Shown here piece after piece: positions 17,379-26,369 of a stretch of DNA of 64,000 nt; position 1 is the first letter of the stretch; the number at the start of each line of letters is the position of its first letter. Source of the stretch: Coprovicinus avistercoris (lineage in GTDB: Bacteria > Actinomycetota > Coriobacteriia > Coriobacteriales > Atopobiaceae); contig DVMQ01000017.1 of assembly GCA_018714895.1 (NCBI GenBank), forward strand, positions 158,747 through 222,746, written 5' to 3'. Under the pieces are notes generated by a model. The model was given only the letters and a program-made list of their open reading frames with translations, did no database searches and had not been told where the DNA came from. The position numbers were made by a program, and so were the translations under genes.

Positions 17379-17406
17379 ATGGTCTCCTCAGTTTTGAGGA
17401 GACCAT
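17379..17406. terminator. 12-bp hairpin after the yjbQ-like gene
   Basis: ATGGTCTCCTCA (17379-17390) and TGAGGAGACCAT (17395-17406) pair perfectly around a GTTT loop, 13 bp after the stop. There is no T run, only ATTGGTC. It is likely the end of the kinase-frlC-yjbQ unit before the regulator genes. Confidence 0.6.
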
Positions 17407-17526
17407 ATTGGTCTACCGAGTTTCGATAATTTAATGCCACTCAAATAATTGCCCGCATAAACGAGGCCAAAATTGAGAAGACTAAATTGGTCGAGCGGTT
17501 TATCAGCAATTATTACAGAGGCAGAG

Positions 17527-18261
17527 ATGAAGAGAAGACATCCCATGAGTTCACGCGACCATGCCACAGAACTTGTCGAGAGCTATATTCTCGACATGGG
17601 TCTCAGACCAGGGGACCGCCTACCCTCGGAACGCGACATGTGTCGCATGTGGGACCTCAATAGAACTACACTCCGAAACGCTATTCAGCGTCTCGTTTCA
17701 GATGGTGTTTTGTACTGTCGTATGGGCTCGGGAACCTACGTGGCTCAGCCGAAGCTTGTACGCAATCTACAAGACGTGAAGGGTTTTAGTGAGGCTGTAC
17801 GAGAGACGGGTCGTACGCCGGGAGCGCGATTGGTGTACTGCCGGCAATGTGAGGCAGACAAAGCAATAACAAAGCGGTTGCATGTGTCGCTTGGCTCGCC
17901 CGTTGTTGAACTTTGTCGTGTTCGTACTATCGACGGTGTGCCTGTAGCAATGGAAACAACCTGTCTGAACGAACATCTTTTCCCAGATATTGAACGCTAC
18001 GATTTTTCGCGTGTATCGCTTTTTGACGTTATTCGCGATGAATACCATATACAGGTCTGTAGCGGACAAGAGCGCATTAGCATTACAACGCTCGATGAGC
18101 GTGAAGCACATCTTCTGGATTATCCAGAAGGAACGCCGGTATTTTTCCAGTCGGGCATTATCTATGATGAGAAAAATGAGCCGGTTGAATATTTCAAGAA
18201 TATTGTGCTTTCAGACCACATTCGCTTTGCGAGCGAGTTGAGAAGCGAGGTGGAAGAATAG
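17527..18261 (+). CDS. GntR-family regulator with UTRA domain (1)
   Basis: 244 aa from ATG 17527. The reading frame reaches back to a TTG at 17473, but the ATG lies behind GAGGCAGAG and gives the normal length. The N-terminal winged helix has RPGDRLPSERDMCRMWDLNRTTLRNAIQRL. The C-terminal effector domain is UTRA type, as in HutC and FrlR, and senses sugar phosphates or similar ligands. It overlaps no gene, and the second GntR gene begins 2 bp after its stop, a tandem arrangement. It probably controls the island's operons together with the others. Confidence 0.9.
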   Translation: MKRRHPMSSRDHATELVESYILDMGLRPGDRLPSERDMCRMWDLNRTTLRNAIQRLVSDGVLYCRMGSGTYVAQPKLVRNLQDVKGFSEAVRETGRTPGARLVYCRQCEADKAITKRLHVSLGSPVVELCRVRTIDGVPVAMETTCLNEHLFPDIERYDFSRVSLFDVIRDEYHIQVCSGQERISITTLDEREAHLLDYPEGTPVFFQSGIIYDEKNEPVEYFKNIVLSDHIRFASELRSEVEE

Positions 18262-18263
18262 CC

Positions 18264-18992
18264 ATGGTTGAGATTGACTACCGGTCCCCTATATATCTTC
18301 AATTGCGTGAAGTGGTGCGTACAAAAATTGAGGATGGAGATTCTCCGCCGGGAACCGCTATTCCGTCGGAAAATGAACTTGCAAAGACATACGGTGTTAA
18401 TCGTCTGACTGTTCGAAATGCTATTGATGCGCTGGTAGAAGAAGGTCTCCTGCGGCGTGTTCAAGGCAAGGGCGCCTTTGTTGTGGGCGATCTTATCGAG
18501 CGTGATCTCGATAGTCTGCAAGGTTTTCGTCAGACTATTCGCGAACGTCACGTAGAGCCTGCAACACGCGTGCTCTCGAAAAGCGTTCGTCAGGCGGGTG
18601 CAAAATATGCCAAGATTTTTAATATCTCACCTGATGAACAAATCTTTTATATCAAGCGTCTTAACACTGCAGATGGTGAGCCTATTGCCATTGAGCACAC
18701 CTATATACCATGTCGCAAAGTTCCCAAATTAAATGGTATCGATCTTGGTGTCTTTACCCTTTATGAGGTGTATGGGTTTTATGGCGTAAGCCCTGTACGT
18801 GCATGGCAAACGCTCGATCTCGTTCGTTTGGAAGCGCGTGATGCACGCATGTTAGGCATTGAGCCCGGACATACTGTCATGCTCTTTACCTGCACAAGCT
18901 ATGATGCCGCAGACGAGGTGGTGGAGTTTACACGCTCTTATACCCGCGGCGATAAATGCAGTTTTACTGTTCGCAATGGCGAATGGAATTAG
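18264..18992 (+). CDS. GntR-family regulator with UTRA domain (2)
   Basis: 242 aa (E. coli FrlR 243). The DNA-binding domain has PSENELAKTYGVNRLTVRNAIDAL and the wing RRVQGKGAFV. The UTRA domain spans about residues 85-240. It is cotranscribed with the first GntR gene and is followed 58 bp later by the FGGY kinase. The pair share the fold but differ in recognition helix (RTTLRN against RLTVRN), so they may read different sites or respond to different glycated substrates. Confidence 0.9.
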   Translation: MVEIDYRSPIYLQLREVVRTKIEDGDSPPGTAIPSENELAKTYGVNRLTVRNAIDALVEEGLLRRVQGKGAFVVGDLIERDLDSLQGFRQTIRERHVEPATRVLSKSVRQAGAKYAKIFNISPDEQIFYIKRLNTADGEPIAIEHTYIPCRKVPKLNGIDLGVFTLYEVYGFYGVSPVRAWQTLDLVRLEARDARMLGIEPGHTVMLFTCTSYDAADEVVEFTRSYTRGDKCSFTVRNGEWN

Positions 18993-19050
18993 ATGATGTA
19001 AGCACGGGCGCGAAACGGCGAAGGATTCGCCATAACAGAAGGGAGCGCAT

Positions 19051-20571
19051 ATGAGCGCAGCGTACTTCATGGGTATTGATACTGGCACGTCTGAAACAAA
19101 AGGCGTTCTTATCGATGTTGACGCCAATATTGTTGCTTCCAGTTCTGCAGCTCACGATATAAAGCAAGTGGGTCCAAATGCTTACGATCATGATGCTGAG
19201 AAAGATTGGTGGGGAGATTTTTGTAAGGTTTCCCGCGATCTTATTGAGAAATCTGGTGTAGATCCAACTGACATTAAGTGCGTTACTACAAGTGCTCTTG
19301 GTCTGTGCTGTGTTGCTGTTGATGAGAATTGCGTCCCAACCCGTCCGGCTATTTCTTATGGCATTGACGGCCGTGCAGAGAAGCAAATGCGCGATCTGGA
19401 GCAGGAGTGGGGCCAGGAGTTTATTGACCGCGTGTTTGGGCGGCCTTTATGCTCCTCCGACGTACCGCCAAAAATCCGCTGGATTCAGGAAAATGATCCT
19501 GACGCTTATGAGCGTACCGCCAAATTTATCAATAGCTCGACCTACATTACTGCCAAGCTGACAGGCGAGTATTACATCGATACTTTCTTGGGTATGGCAG
19601 GCGGTTTCAAACCGCTTTATGGCGAAGATGGTCATCCAACTGAGGAAACTTGCAAGGGTATTTGCCGTCCTGATCAACTGGCAACTATTGCAGAAGAAAC
19701 CGATATTATCGGTCATGTAACTGCTGAGGCCGCTGCAGCAACCGGTCTTGCCGAGGGCACGCCTGTAACTCCTGGCGGAGACGATTCGGCCTGTGAAGCA
19801 ATTTCATGTGGTATTGGTAAGCAGGGCGACTTGATCGTGCAGTTTGGCTCGACGATTTACATGTTCCTTCTTACCGATCATCTTGTTATGGATCCGCGTG
19901 TCTGGCATGAGGAGTTCATCATTCCGGGAACGTGTGACGTGTCAGGGGCAACAAATACAGCAGGATCGATGACAAAATGGCTGCGCGACACCATGTTCCA
20001 GGATCTCAAGGCAGCTGAGGAATCCGGTGGTGAAAATGCGTATACCGTCATGGCGCAGTTGGCAGAGCAGGTGCCGGTGGGTTCGCACGGTTTGATTTGC
20101 CTGCCCTACTTTGCAGGCGAGCGTACGCCTATCGATGACCCCAATGCCCGCGGTGCATTCTTCGGTTTGACAATTGGGCACACCCGCGAAGATATGCTCC
20201 GTGCTGGTCTTGAAGGCGTTGCATATTCCATCAATCAGCACTTCCGTATCTTTGAGGAAGATGGTGTACCCATTCATCGTGTACTCGTTGCTGGCGGTGG
20301 CACGAAAAATCATGCATGGATGCAGATTGTTGCCGATGTATGCGGCAAGACGTTGCTGGTACCTGAGGTAACAATTGGTGCTTCTTATGGCGACGCTATG
20401 ATGGCAGCTGTGGCAGCAGGATACTGGAAGGACTTCGATGAACTTGCAAGTAAGGTAAAGATTGCAAGTACCTATGAGCCCAATCCGGAGAATCACGAAG
20501 CCTATAAGAAGTATCAGAAACTCTTTGATGAGCTCTATCCTGCAACGCGCGATATCGTTCATCAGCTCTAG
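19051..20571 (+). CDS. FGGY-family carbohydrate kinase
   Basis: 506 aa, typical of xylulokinase/gluconokinase relatives. FMGIDTGTSETKGVL is the N-terminal ATP-phosphate loop, TPGGDDSACEAISCG the central sugar-site Asp region, and VLVAGGGTKNHAWMQIVADV the C-terminal ATPase signature. It phosphorylates a sugar or polyol by ATP; the substrate cannot be read from sequence. It is the only FGGY enzyme in the island and may serve a sugar freed from, or fed with, the glycated substrates. ATG 19051 follows AGAAGGGAG. An esterase gene follows 27 bp later. Confidence 0.88.
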   Translation: MSAAYFMGIDTGTSETKGVLIDVDANIVASSSAAHDIKQVGPNAYDHDAEKDWWGDFCKVSRDLIEKSGVDPTDIKCVTTSALGLCCVAVDENCVPTRPAISYGIDGRAEKQMRDLEQEWGQEFIDRVFGRPLCSSDVPPKIRWIQENDPDAYERTAKFINSSTYITAKLTGEYYIDTFLGMAGGFKPLYGEDGHPTEETCKGICRPDQLATIAEETDIIGHVTAEAAAATGLAEGTPVTPGGDDSACEAISCGIGKQGDLIVQFGSTIYMFLLTDHLVMDPRVWHEEFIIPGTCDVSGATNTAGSMTKWLRDTMFQDLKAAEESGGENAYTVMAQLAEQVPVGSHGLICLPYFAGERTPIDDPNARGAFFGLTIGHTREDMLRAGLEGVAYSINQHFRIFEEDGVPIHRVLVAGGGTKNHAWMQIVADVCGKTLLVPEVTIGASYGDAMMAAVAAGYWKDFDELASKVKIASTYEPNPENHEAYKKYQKLFDELYPATRDIVHQL

Positions 20572-20598
20572 GATTTTTCGCCAGATTGAGGAGTCCCT

Positions 20599-21399
20599 AT
20601 GGGTATGTTTAGCGGTGATTTTTTCTCACCAAGTCTCAGGATGACCACACAGGTAAAGATTATTACGCCTGAGTCTTCGTGCGATGTTACGCCGTTTCAG
20701 GATGAAGAAGTAAACGTCATGTATCTTTTGCATGGACTGGCAGCCAATGCTGGTGAATGGCCGCGGTTCTCAAAGATTGAGTATTACGCTAAGAAATACA
20801 ATCTCTTTGTTGTCATGCCCGAGACGCAACGCTTCTTCTATACAAACACTTCGTTTGGTGCGCACTATTTCGATTATCTTGTCGATGACTTACCAACACT
20901 TGTTAAGCGTTGGTTTAATGTACCAAACGACCGCGAACATACCTTTATAGCGGGAGAAAGCATGGGAGGCTATGGGGCGATAAAAGCTGCGCTATCTCGT
21001 CCTGAGCTCTATGCTGGTGCCGCTGCCTTCTCTGCAGTGGCTGATGTACGTATGTTCCGCGAGATGGTGGAGACGGGCGAATTTCCCGATATGGCTCCTT
21101 CCGAAATGGATGCAATTTTTGGAAAGGGCTGTGATGTGGGGAATGAGAACGACTTGTTTGCGCTTTCTACAAAGATTGCCTCTTGTTCTGAGAAGCCACA
21201 ATTAGCTCTGTTCTGCGGGTCCGATGATATGCTGCTTCCAATGAATAAGCATTTCTCCGACCATCTTTCAGAGCTTGGCTATGATCACATCTTCTGTGAA
21301 GCTCCAGGAGATCATGAGTGGCCCTATTGGGATAAGGCAGTTCAGCGCGGATTCCAAGCATTGCTTGGATACGATCTCGAGACAACACCGCTCTTTTAG
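20599..21399 (+). CDS. Esterase (tributyrin/EstA-like alpha/beta hydrolase)
   Basis: 266 aa, cytoplasmic (no signal). The esterase D/acetyl-esterase group is shown by LLHGLAANAGEWPRFS, the nucleophile elbow GESMGGYGAIKAAL, the Asp in CGSDDMLLP and the His in PGDHEWPYWD, giving a complete Ser-Asp-His triad. It likely removes short acyl groups from a sugar or other small molecule. As the last gene of the FGGY unit before a terminator, it may deacylate the kinase's substrate, which is an inference. Confidence 0.85.
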   Translation: MGMFSGDFFSPSLRMTTQVKIITPESSCDVTPFQDEEVNVMYLLHGLAANAGEWPRFSKIEYYAKKYNLFVVMPETQRFFYTNTSFGAHYFDYLVDDLPTLVKRWFNVPNDREHTFIAGESMGGYGAIKAALSRPELYAGAAAFSAVADVRMFREMVETGEFPDMAPSEMDAIFGKGCDVGNENDLFALSTKIASCSEKPQLALFCGSDDMLLPMNKHFSDHLSELGYDHIFCEAPGDHEWPYWDKAVQRGFQALLGYDLETTPLF

Positions 21400-21427
21400 T
21401 CAGCTTCATTTTTGAGGTGTTTACAAG

Positions 21428-21459
21428 ACGGGTGCCCGTTCTGTACGGGTACCCGTTTT
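21428..21459 (+). terminator. Rho-independent terminator after the esterase
   Basis: ACGGGTGCCCGT (21428-21439) pairs with ACGGGTACCCGT (21445-21456) with one G-T wobble and a 5-base loop, followed by TTTTATT. It is a convincing intrinsic terminator for the FGGY/esterase unit. Confidence 0.85.
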
Positions 21460-21491
21460 TATTGAGTGCTTTCTGATTAAGACCGATGACT

Positions 21492-21502
21492 CTTGTATAA
21501 CC
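21492..21502. promoter_or_regulatory. Partial GTTATACAA-type site before the PLP enzyme
   Basis: CTTGTATAACC reads GGTTATACAAG on the other strand, sharing the nine bases GTTATACAA with the palindrome at 14239-14254. It lies 100 bp before the gene at 21602. It has only one good half, so it is weaker than the other two sites. Confidence 0.35.
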
Positions 21503-21601
21503 GTTCTGTTACAGATTTCGAAGCGATAAAAATGACCGTGCTTATACGATGTGCCTTGTGATAGGCTCTTCTAAAATCCTACTAACTTGGAGGGAGTTTA
21601 T

Positions 21602-22555
21602 ATGTATTACGAGAATATCCTGGAGGCTGTTGGGGGAACGCCGCTTGTGCGTCTCAATCGCATACCGGGACCAGAGTGTGCTCGTATTCTCGTAAAAGAT
21701 GAAGCTCTCAATGTGGGTGGCTCGGTAAAGACACGTATTTCTTTAGCGATGATTCGCGAAGCGGAGAAGCGAGGAGATTTACGGCCTGGAGGCATTATTG
21801 TAGAGCCGACATCAGGCAATCAGGGAATTGGTCTTGCACTTGTTGGTGCAGTGTTGGGCTATGAAGTTCGTATTATCATGCCTGATTCAGTGAGCGAGGA
21901 ACGGCGTAAGCTCTGCGAAATCTACGGTGCACATGTTATTCTCAAACATGATGCCGGCGATATTGGAGCATGCATTGATGAGTGCCTGCGCTGCGCACTT
22001 GAAATGCGCGATGCCGACCCTGAGCATGTATTCGTACCGCAGCAATTTATCAATCCAGATAACCCACTCGTTCATGAGCGTGAAACTGGACGAGAAATTT
22101 TGGAAGATGCCAATTGTGTAATTGATGGCTTTGTAAGTGGTATTGGAACAGGCGGTACGCTTTCCGGTGTTGGGCATGCTTTGCGTAAGGCAAACCCGGA
22201 TATCACGATCTGGGCAGTAGAGCCAGAAAATGCTGCGATTCTTTCTGGCGGGGAAATAGGAACTCACCTGCAAATGGGTATTGGTGACGGTGTTATTCCT
22301 GAGAACCTCGATCAGGATGTCTATAACAAGGTAATTACCGTTACTGATGAAGAGGCTTTAACAATGTCGCGTCGACTGGCTTCGGAAGAGGGCCTTGTAT
22401 GTGGCATTTCGAGTGGAACAAACGTCTGCGCTGCTGTAAGGCTTGCTCGTGAGTTAGGCCCAGGTAAGACAGTTGTGACCTTATTACCGGATACCGGAGA
22501 AAGATACTTCTCAACACCTTTGTTCTGTGGTCCGCTGCGCGATTTGAGGCTTTAA
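21602..22555 (+). CDS. Cysteine-synthase-like PLP enzyme
   Basis: 317 aa from ATG 21602, which follows GGAGGGAG; the in-frame TTG at 21587 would take in that site. Fold type II PLP enzyme: VGGTPLVRLNRI, the Schiff-base Lys in GGSVKTRISLAM, the phosphate loop SGIGTGGTLSG, and the C-terminal LLPDTGERYFSTPLF, as in CysK. The substrate loop reads TSGNQGIG where CysK has TSGNTGIG, and SVKD reads SVKT. These changes leave the reaction open: O-acetylserine sulfhydrylase, cystathionine synthase or another beta-replacement/lyase. It is a single-gene unit between two terminators inside the island. Confidence 0.82.
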   Translation: MYYENILEAVGGTPLVRLNRIPGPECARILVKDEALNVGGSVKTRISLAMIREAEKRGDLRPGGIIVEPTSGNQGIGLALVGAVLGYEVRIIMPDSVSEERRKLCEIYGAHVILKHDAGDIGACIDECLRCALEMRDADPEHVFVPQQFINPDNPLVHERETGREILEDANCVIDGFVSGIGTGGTLSGVGHALRKANPDITIWAVEPENAAILSGGEIGTHLQMGIGDGVIPENLDQDVYNKVITVTDEEALTMSRRLASEEGLVCGISSGTNVCAAVRLARELGPGKTVVTLLPDTGERYFSTPLFCGPLRDLRL

Positions 22556-22631
22556 CGTTTCTTGTTTTGAGCATCTCATGGGACACAATCTAAAATCGCT
22601 TTTAGGAAAGCATTTTTAATTTAATAAAACG

Positions 22632-22653
22632 AGGCTGGTCAATTGGCCAGCCT
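22632..22653 (+). terminator. Probable terminator after the PLP enzyme
   Basis: AGGCTGG (22632-22638) and CCAGCCT (22647-22653) form a 7-bp stem. It can extend inward by further pairs with a wobble. It is followed by TGTTTCCGTTT, a broken T tract. Confidence 0.6.
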
Positions 22654-22735
22654 TGTTTCCGTTTGCCGAAAGTTATGTTTCCATTTGAGGCTTACTCCTT
22701 TACCAGACATCATAAGTGATTATTTTAAATATATG

Positions 22736-22749
22736 ACGTTATATAACGT
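22736..22749. promoter_or_regulatory. Perfect 14-bp palindrome before frlB
   Basis: ACGTTATATAACGT is fully self-complementary and ends 40 bp before the frlB start. It shares GTTATA-AAC with the site at 14239-14254. It is a candidate operator for one of the GntR/UTRA proteins and is placed where it would block the promoter of the deglycase/transporter operon. Confidence 0.55.
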
Positions 22750-22789
22750 TAGAAACATTTGGTAATGCTGGAGAAAAAGGAGAAGCACC

Positions 22790-23782
22790 ATGAAGCAGGA
22801 GCATATTGACCAAATTTCGGCTGCCGCTGCGGCGGTTGCTGATCGCCTTGCAAAGGGTGAGATCAAGAACGTGTACTTTGTTGCATGTGGCGGTTCGCAG
22901 GCGTCCATGATGCCCGCTCAGTACATGTTTGATCGTGAACTCGATATTCCATCTGCAATTTATACCTCCAACGAGTTCAACTATGGCACCCCTAAGGGCT
23001 TTGGTCCTCAATCTGTGGTTATTACCTGCTCTCACTCTGGCACAACTCCTGAAACAGTTGCGGCTGCTCAGAAAGCAACTGATGCGGGTGCACTTTCGAT
23101 TGCGTTTTCTAACGTGGAGGATTCGCCGCTTTGGCAGGCTGCCGGCATGGGCATCCATTATGATCACGGTGCGGAAGCCAATGAGTCCGATAAGGGCGGC
23201 GCTGTTATGATGCGCACCTGGTTTGAGCTGCTGAAAGTTCTTGACGCAGAGCACATTTCTCTGTGGCAATCTGGTGTTGATGCAGTGGATCACCTTGGCG
23301 ATATCAAAAAGAAAGCTTCTGACAAATATCGTGACGTAGCCACTAAGTGGGCAAGCGATAACAAGCGTGCTGAGGTTATCTACACCATGGGTTCCGGTGC
23401 TAACTACGGCGAGATGTATTCGCTTGCTATCTGCTTATTCATGGAAATGCAGTGGATCCATTCTAATTGCATTCATTCCGGCGAATATTTCCATGGTCCA
23501 TTTGAGGTTACCGACTTTGATGTGCCGTTCGTAATTACCGTGGGCAATGGCGCCACTCGTTATCTTGATGAGCGCGCACTCGCTTTCGCAAAGAAGTTTT
23601 CTGATCACCTGTTTGTGATCGATGAGAACGATTTTGATTTTGGCGATCTTGATGCCAAAGTTGCTGAGTATCTTGCCCCCGAGGTTCTTGGATCTGTTGT
23701 TCGCGTCATGGTTGATGCTCTTGCGCACGACCGTGGTCATGCTCTTTCGGTCCGTCGCTATATGTGGCAGATGGAGTACTAA
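22790..23782 (+). CDS. frlB: Fructoselysine-6-phosphate deglycase FrlB (SIS)
   Basis: 330 aa (E. coli FrlB 340). It splits fructoselysine 6-phosphate or similar Amadori phosphates to glucose 6-phosphate and the free amine. Two SIS domains are visible: the first with YFVACGGSQASMMPAQY and CSHSGTTPETV, the second with YTMGSGANYGE. The C-terminal signature region HSGEYFHGPFEV matches FrlB (ESGEFRHGPLE) and holds the catalytic Glu and His. The protein ends in a short QMEY tail like E. coli GLVEY. It heads the operon frlB-kinase-ABC transporter. The ATG follows GGAGAAG. Confidence 0.93.
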   Translation: MKQEHIDQISAAAAAVADRLAKGEIKNVYFVACGGSQASMMPAQYMFDRELDIPSAIYTSNEFNYGTPKGFGPQSVVITCSHSGTTPETVAAAQKATDAGALSIAFSNVEDSPLWQAAGMGIHYDHGAEANESDKGGAVMMRTWFELLKVLDAEHISLWQSGVDAVDHLGDIKKKASDKYRDVATKWASDNKRAEVIYTMGSGANYGEMYSLAICLFMEMQWIHSNCIHSGEYFHGPFEVTDFDVPFVITVGNGATRYLDERALAFAKKFSDHLFVIDENDFDFGDLDAKVAEYLAPEVLGSVVRVMVDALAHDRGHALSVRRYMWQMEY

Positions 23783-23849
23783 ATCCACAGATATAGCTTT
23801 CGTGCTGCGTGAATACACAGCTCTAAGTTTCATTTGAGGGAGGTGTCAT

Positions 23850-24665
23850 ATGCGTCTTATTGCACTCGGAGATTGTTGCGGAGATCGCTATGTGGATGAT
23901 GGTTTGTTTTATCCAGGAGGCCAGGCTGTAAATGTTGCTGTAAACGCCAAACGTGATGGAGCAGAGGTTTCTGCATTTCTCGGCATTTTTGGCGACGATT
24001 ACATGGCTGAACATATTCAGGCAGCTCTTGCACAGGAGGACATAACCTGTGAGCGGTGTCGTATAGCACATGGAAGAACACCCAGTGCAGGAGTACGTAT
24101 AGTTCAAGGCGATCGAGTTTTTACGGGTGGTAAGCGTGATTCAGTTGCGCATTTATTCCGCATGCGAATCGTCCGTGAAGATCTGGAACTCCTTTCAAAG
24201 TTTGATGTGTGCCATACCACAAATGACGCAGGAGTAGACACCGAGCTTGCCGAGATCCATGCAGTAGTGCCTCTCTCATATGATTTTTCAACAGGTCACG
24301 ATGACGCTTATCTGCAACAAATATGCCCCAATATCGATATTGCATTTTTCTCAGATGCGGAGCTTGATGCCGAGGGTGTTGACAGGCTTATAGCGCGTGC
24401 GCATGAGTTGGGCACCGGCATTGTTGTTGTGACTAAAGGAAGTCAAGGCAGTGTGTGTTCAGACCATGGTAAACGCTATGAGCAGGGAATTGTTCCCGTT
24501 CATGCAGTAGATGCTATGGGCGCAGGGGATTCGTTTGCCGCTGCATTTTTAGTGCGTTACTTCGAGACACGTGATATCCCCTGCGCAATGACTTTTGCAG
24601 CTGATCGCGCAGCTCATACCTGCACGTTCAACGGTGCTTTTGGGCACCCCGGAAAGATACGGTAA
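23850..24665 (+). CDS. PfkB-family kinase, FrlD-related (third copy)
   Basis: 271 aa. PfkB features are PGGQAVNVAVNAK (sugar site), VVVTKGSQGS and DAMGAGDSFAAAF with the catalytic Asp. It is shorter of FrlD traits than the 13037 copy: GDNC reads GDCC and the IEGVM/IWGHA segments are missing (GKRDSVAHL and HTTNDAG instead). Being in one operon with frlB and the transporter, it is the best candidate for the kinase that feeds FrlB here. It ends 23 bp before the binding-protein gene. Confidence 0.85.
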   Translation: MRLIALGDCCGDRYVDDGLFYPGGQAVNVAVNAKRDGAEVSAFLGIFGDDYMAEHIQAALAQEDITCERCRIAHGRTPSAGVRIVQGDRVFTGGKRDSVAHLFRMRIVREDLELLSKFDVCHTTNDAGVDTELAEIHAVVPLSYDFSTGHDDAYLQQICPNIDIAFFSDAELDAEGVDRLIARAHELGTGIVVVTKGSQGSVCSDHGKRYEQGIVPVHAVDAMGAGDSFAAAFLVRYFETRDIPCAMTFAADRAAHTCTFNGAFGHPGKIR

Positions 24666-24688
24666 TAAACCCTCAAAAGGAGGTAACC

Positions 24689-26347
24689 ATGAACTTCAAG
24701 TACGGCATTCCGAACGTGTCCCGTCGCGATTTTCTGAAAGCGACTGGTGCTACAGGCATTGCTTTTGTTGGTACAACAGCTCTGGCTGGATGTGGTGGTT
24801 CCACAGATAGTGCAGCATCTGGCAAAAGCATAGGACTTACTGTAGCAACTGCACCGGTTACGCTTGATCCTCTTGCGGCACTTGATACGATTTCTATGAC
24901 AATTGTGTCTCAAGCTCTTGAGTGCTTATTCGTTAAGGATCCCGAGGGTGTTCTGCAGCCTGCAGCTTGTGAATCCTATGAGGTAAGCGAAGATCAGCTT
25001 ACGTGGACGTTCCATATTCGCGATGCTAAATGGTCTAACGGCGATGCTGTAACTGCAGACGATTTTATCTGCTCATGGCAGAGAAATGCTCAGGCTGACT
25101 CTGGTGTTGCTGACTTCCAGTATCAGATTGAGATGGCAGCGATTAAGAATTACGCTGCTGTGTTGGATGGTTCAGCTGACGTTTCTGAGCTCGGTATTTC
25201 TGCTCCAGACGATAAGACTATCGTAATTGAGATTGAGCATCCGGTACCCTTTATGCTTGATCTGCTCTCCTTTGCGCCATGGGCACCGGTTAATCGTGCT
25301 TTCCGTGAGGAGCAGGGTGATTCGTTCGGCATCTCAAAGGACAACCAAATCTACAACGGTGCCTTCACGGTTACACAGTATGATCCGGCAGCTAATACAT
25401 TTGTGATCTCAAAGAATCCAGATTACTGGGATGTGGACAATGTCAAGCTCGACTCAGTGACGTTCCAGGTTATCGGCGAGACACAGCAAGCCGTTATGTC
25501 GTATGAGAATGGCGATGTAGACTACGTTGAACTTACTGGCGATTTGGTTGAGCAGTATAAAGATGACGAGGGTTTTGCATCACATAACGGATCTTTCAAC
25601 TATTACCTCATGATGAATACAACAAAGCCGGGCATGGATAACGAAAACTTCCGCCGTGCTATTGCCTGCGCGCTCAATCGTGAGGAGATTTGCAATTCTA
25701 TTCTCAAAGATGGATCAACACCTGTTCAGCAGATGATCATGGTTGGTTTGTATGCCAATGAGGCAGGCGATGACTTCGCAGAGTCCAGCCCTCAGCCGAA
25801 TGGCTACAACCTTGATGAAGCAACTAAGTATTGGGAAGCTGCTCAGGCCGAGACTGATGTTCGTGAATTTACTATCCTCTTCGACCAGGATAAAGACTTC
25901 ACGCAGGATGTATGTGCCTATATTCAGGACACGGTACAGAAAGCGCTGCCAGGCCTCACGATTAATCTCGAGGCTACGCCAAAGAAGAGTCGTACTGAGC
26001 GTGCTGATTCAGGCGATTTCGATGTTTGCCTCTGGGGCTGGGGTCCAGACTATGCTGATCCAACAGCTATTCTTGCCATGTATGTGTCTGATCATCCTTC
26101 TAACTATTCCCGTTGGAACGATGAAGAGTTTGACAAGCTCTATGAACAGGCCAACACAACTGACGCTGGCAATGCGGACGCACGTTGGAATGAGCTTATG
26201 CGCTGCAACGAGATTTGCTCAACTCGTGCAGTGAGTATTCCTATTTTCCAGACGGGTTTGTGCTCACTGACTAAACCCAGTGTGAGCGGTATGACATATC
26301 ACATCACAGGAATCCAGTATTACTGCAAGTACATGGATAAGAACTAA
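24689..26347 (+). CDS. Peptide-type ABC transporter substrate-binding lipoprotein
   Basis: 552 aa, family 5 solute-binding protein (DppA/OppA). It carries a Tat signal with SRRDFLK near residue 12 and a lipobox LAGC near residue 35, so it is exported folded and then lipid-anchored outside. The body has typical SBP_bac_5 segments: WTFHIRDAKWSNGDAVTADDF, YYLMMNTTKPG and CLWGWGPDYADP. It captures a peptide or amine ligand for the permeases that follow. Being downstream of frlB and a kinase, it probably binds glycated amino acids or peptides, which is an inference. A GGAGG site precedes ATG 24689. Confidence 0.92.
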   Translation: MNFKYGIPNVSRRDFLKATGATGIAFVGTTALAGCGGSTDSAASGKSIGLTVATAPVTLDPLAALDTISMTIVSQALECLFVKDPEGVLQPAACESYEVSEDQLTWTFHIRDAKWSNGDAVTADDFICSWQRNAQADSGVADFQYQIEMAAIKNYAAVLDGSADVSELGISAPDDKTIVIEIEHPVPFMLDLLSFAPWAPVNRAFREEQGDSFGISKDNQIYNGAFTVTQYDPAANTFVISKNPDYWDVDNVKLDSVTFQVIGETQQAVMSYENGDVDYVELTGDLVEQYKDDEGFASHNGSFNYYLMMNTTKPGMDNENFRRAIACALNREEICNSILKDGSTPVQQMIMVGLYANEAGDDFAESSPQPNGYNLDEATKYWEAAQAETDVREFTILFDQDKDFTQDVCAYIQDTVQKALPGLTINLEATPKKSRTERADSGDFDVCLWGWGPDYADPTAILAMYVSDHPSNYSRWNDEEFDKLYEQANTTDAGNADARWNELMRCNEICSTRAVSIPIFQTGLCSLTKPSVSGMTYHITGIQYYCKYMDKN

Positions 26348-26369
26348 AACGCCTGTGCGGTAATTGTGT

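Noticed and set aside
19942..20562. 206-codon antisense ORF opposite the FGGY kinase
   Set aside because: The plus-strand frame carries all the FGGY motifs; the antisense frame shows no family and no start signal.
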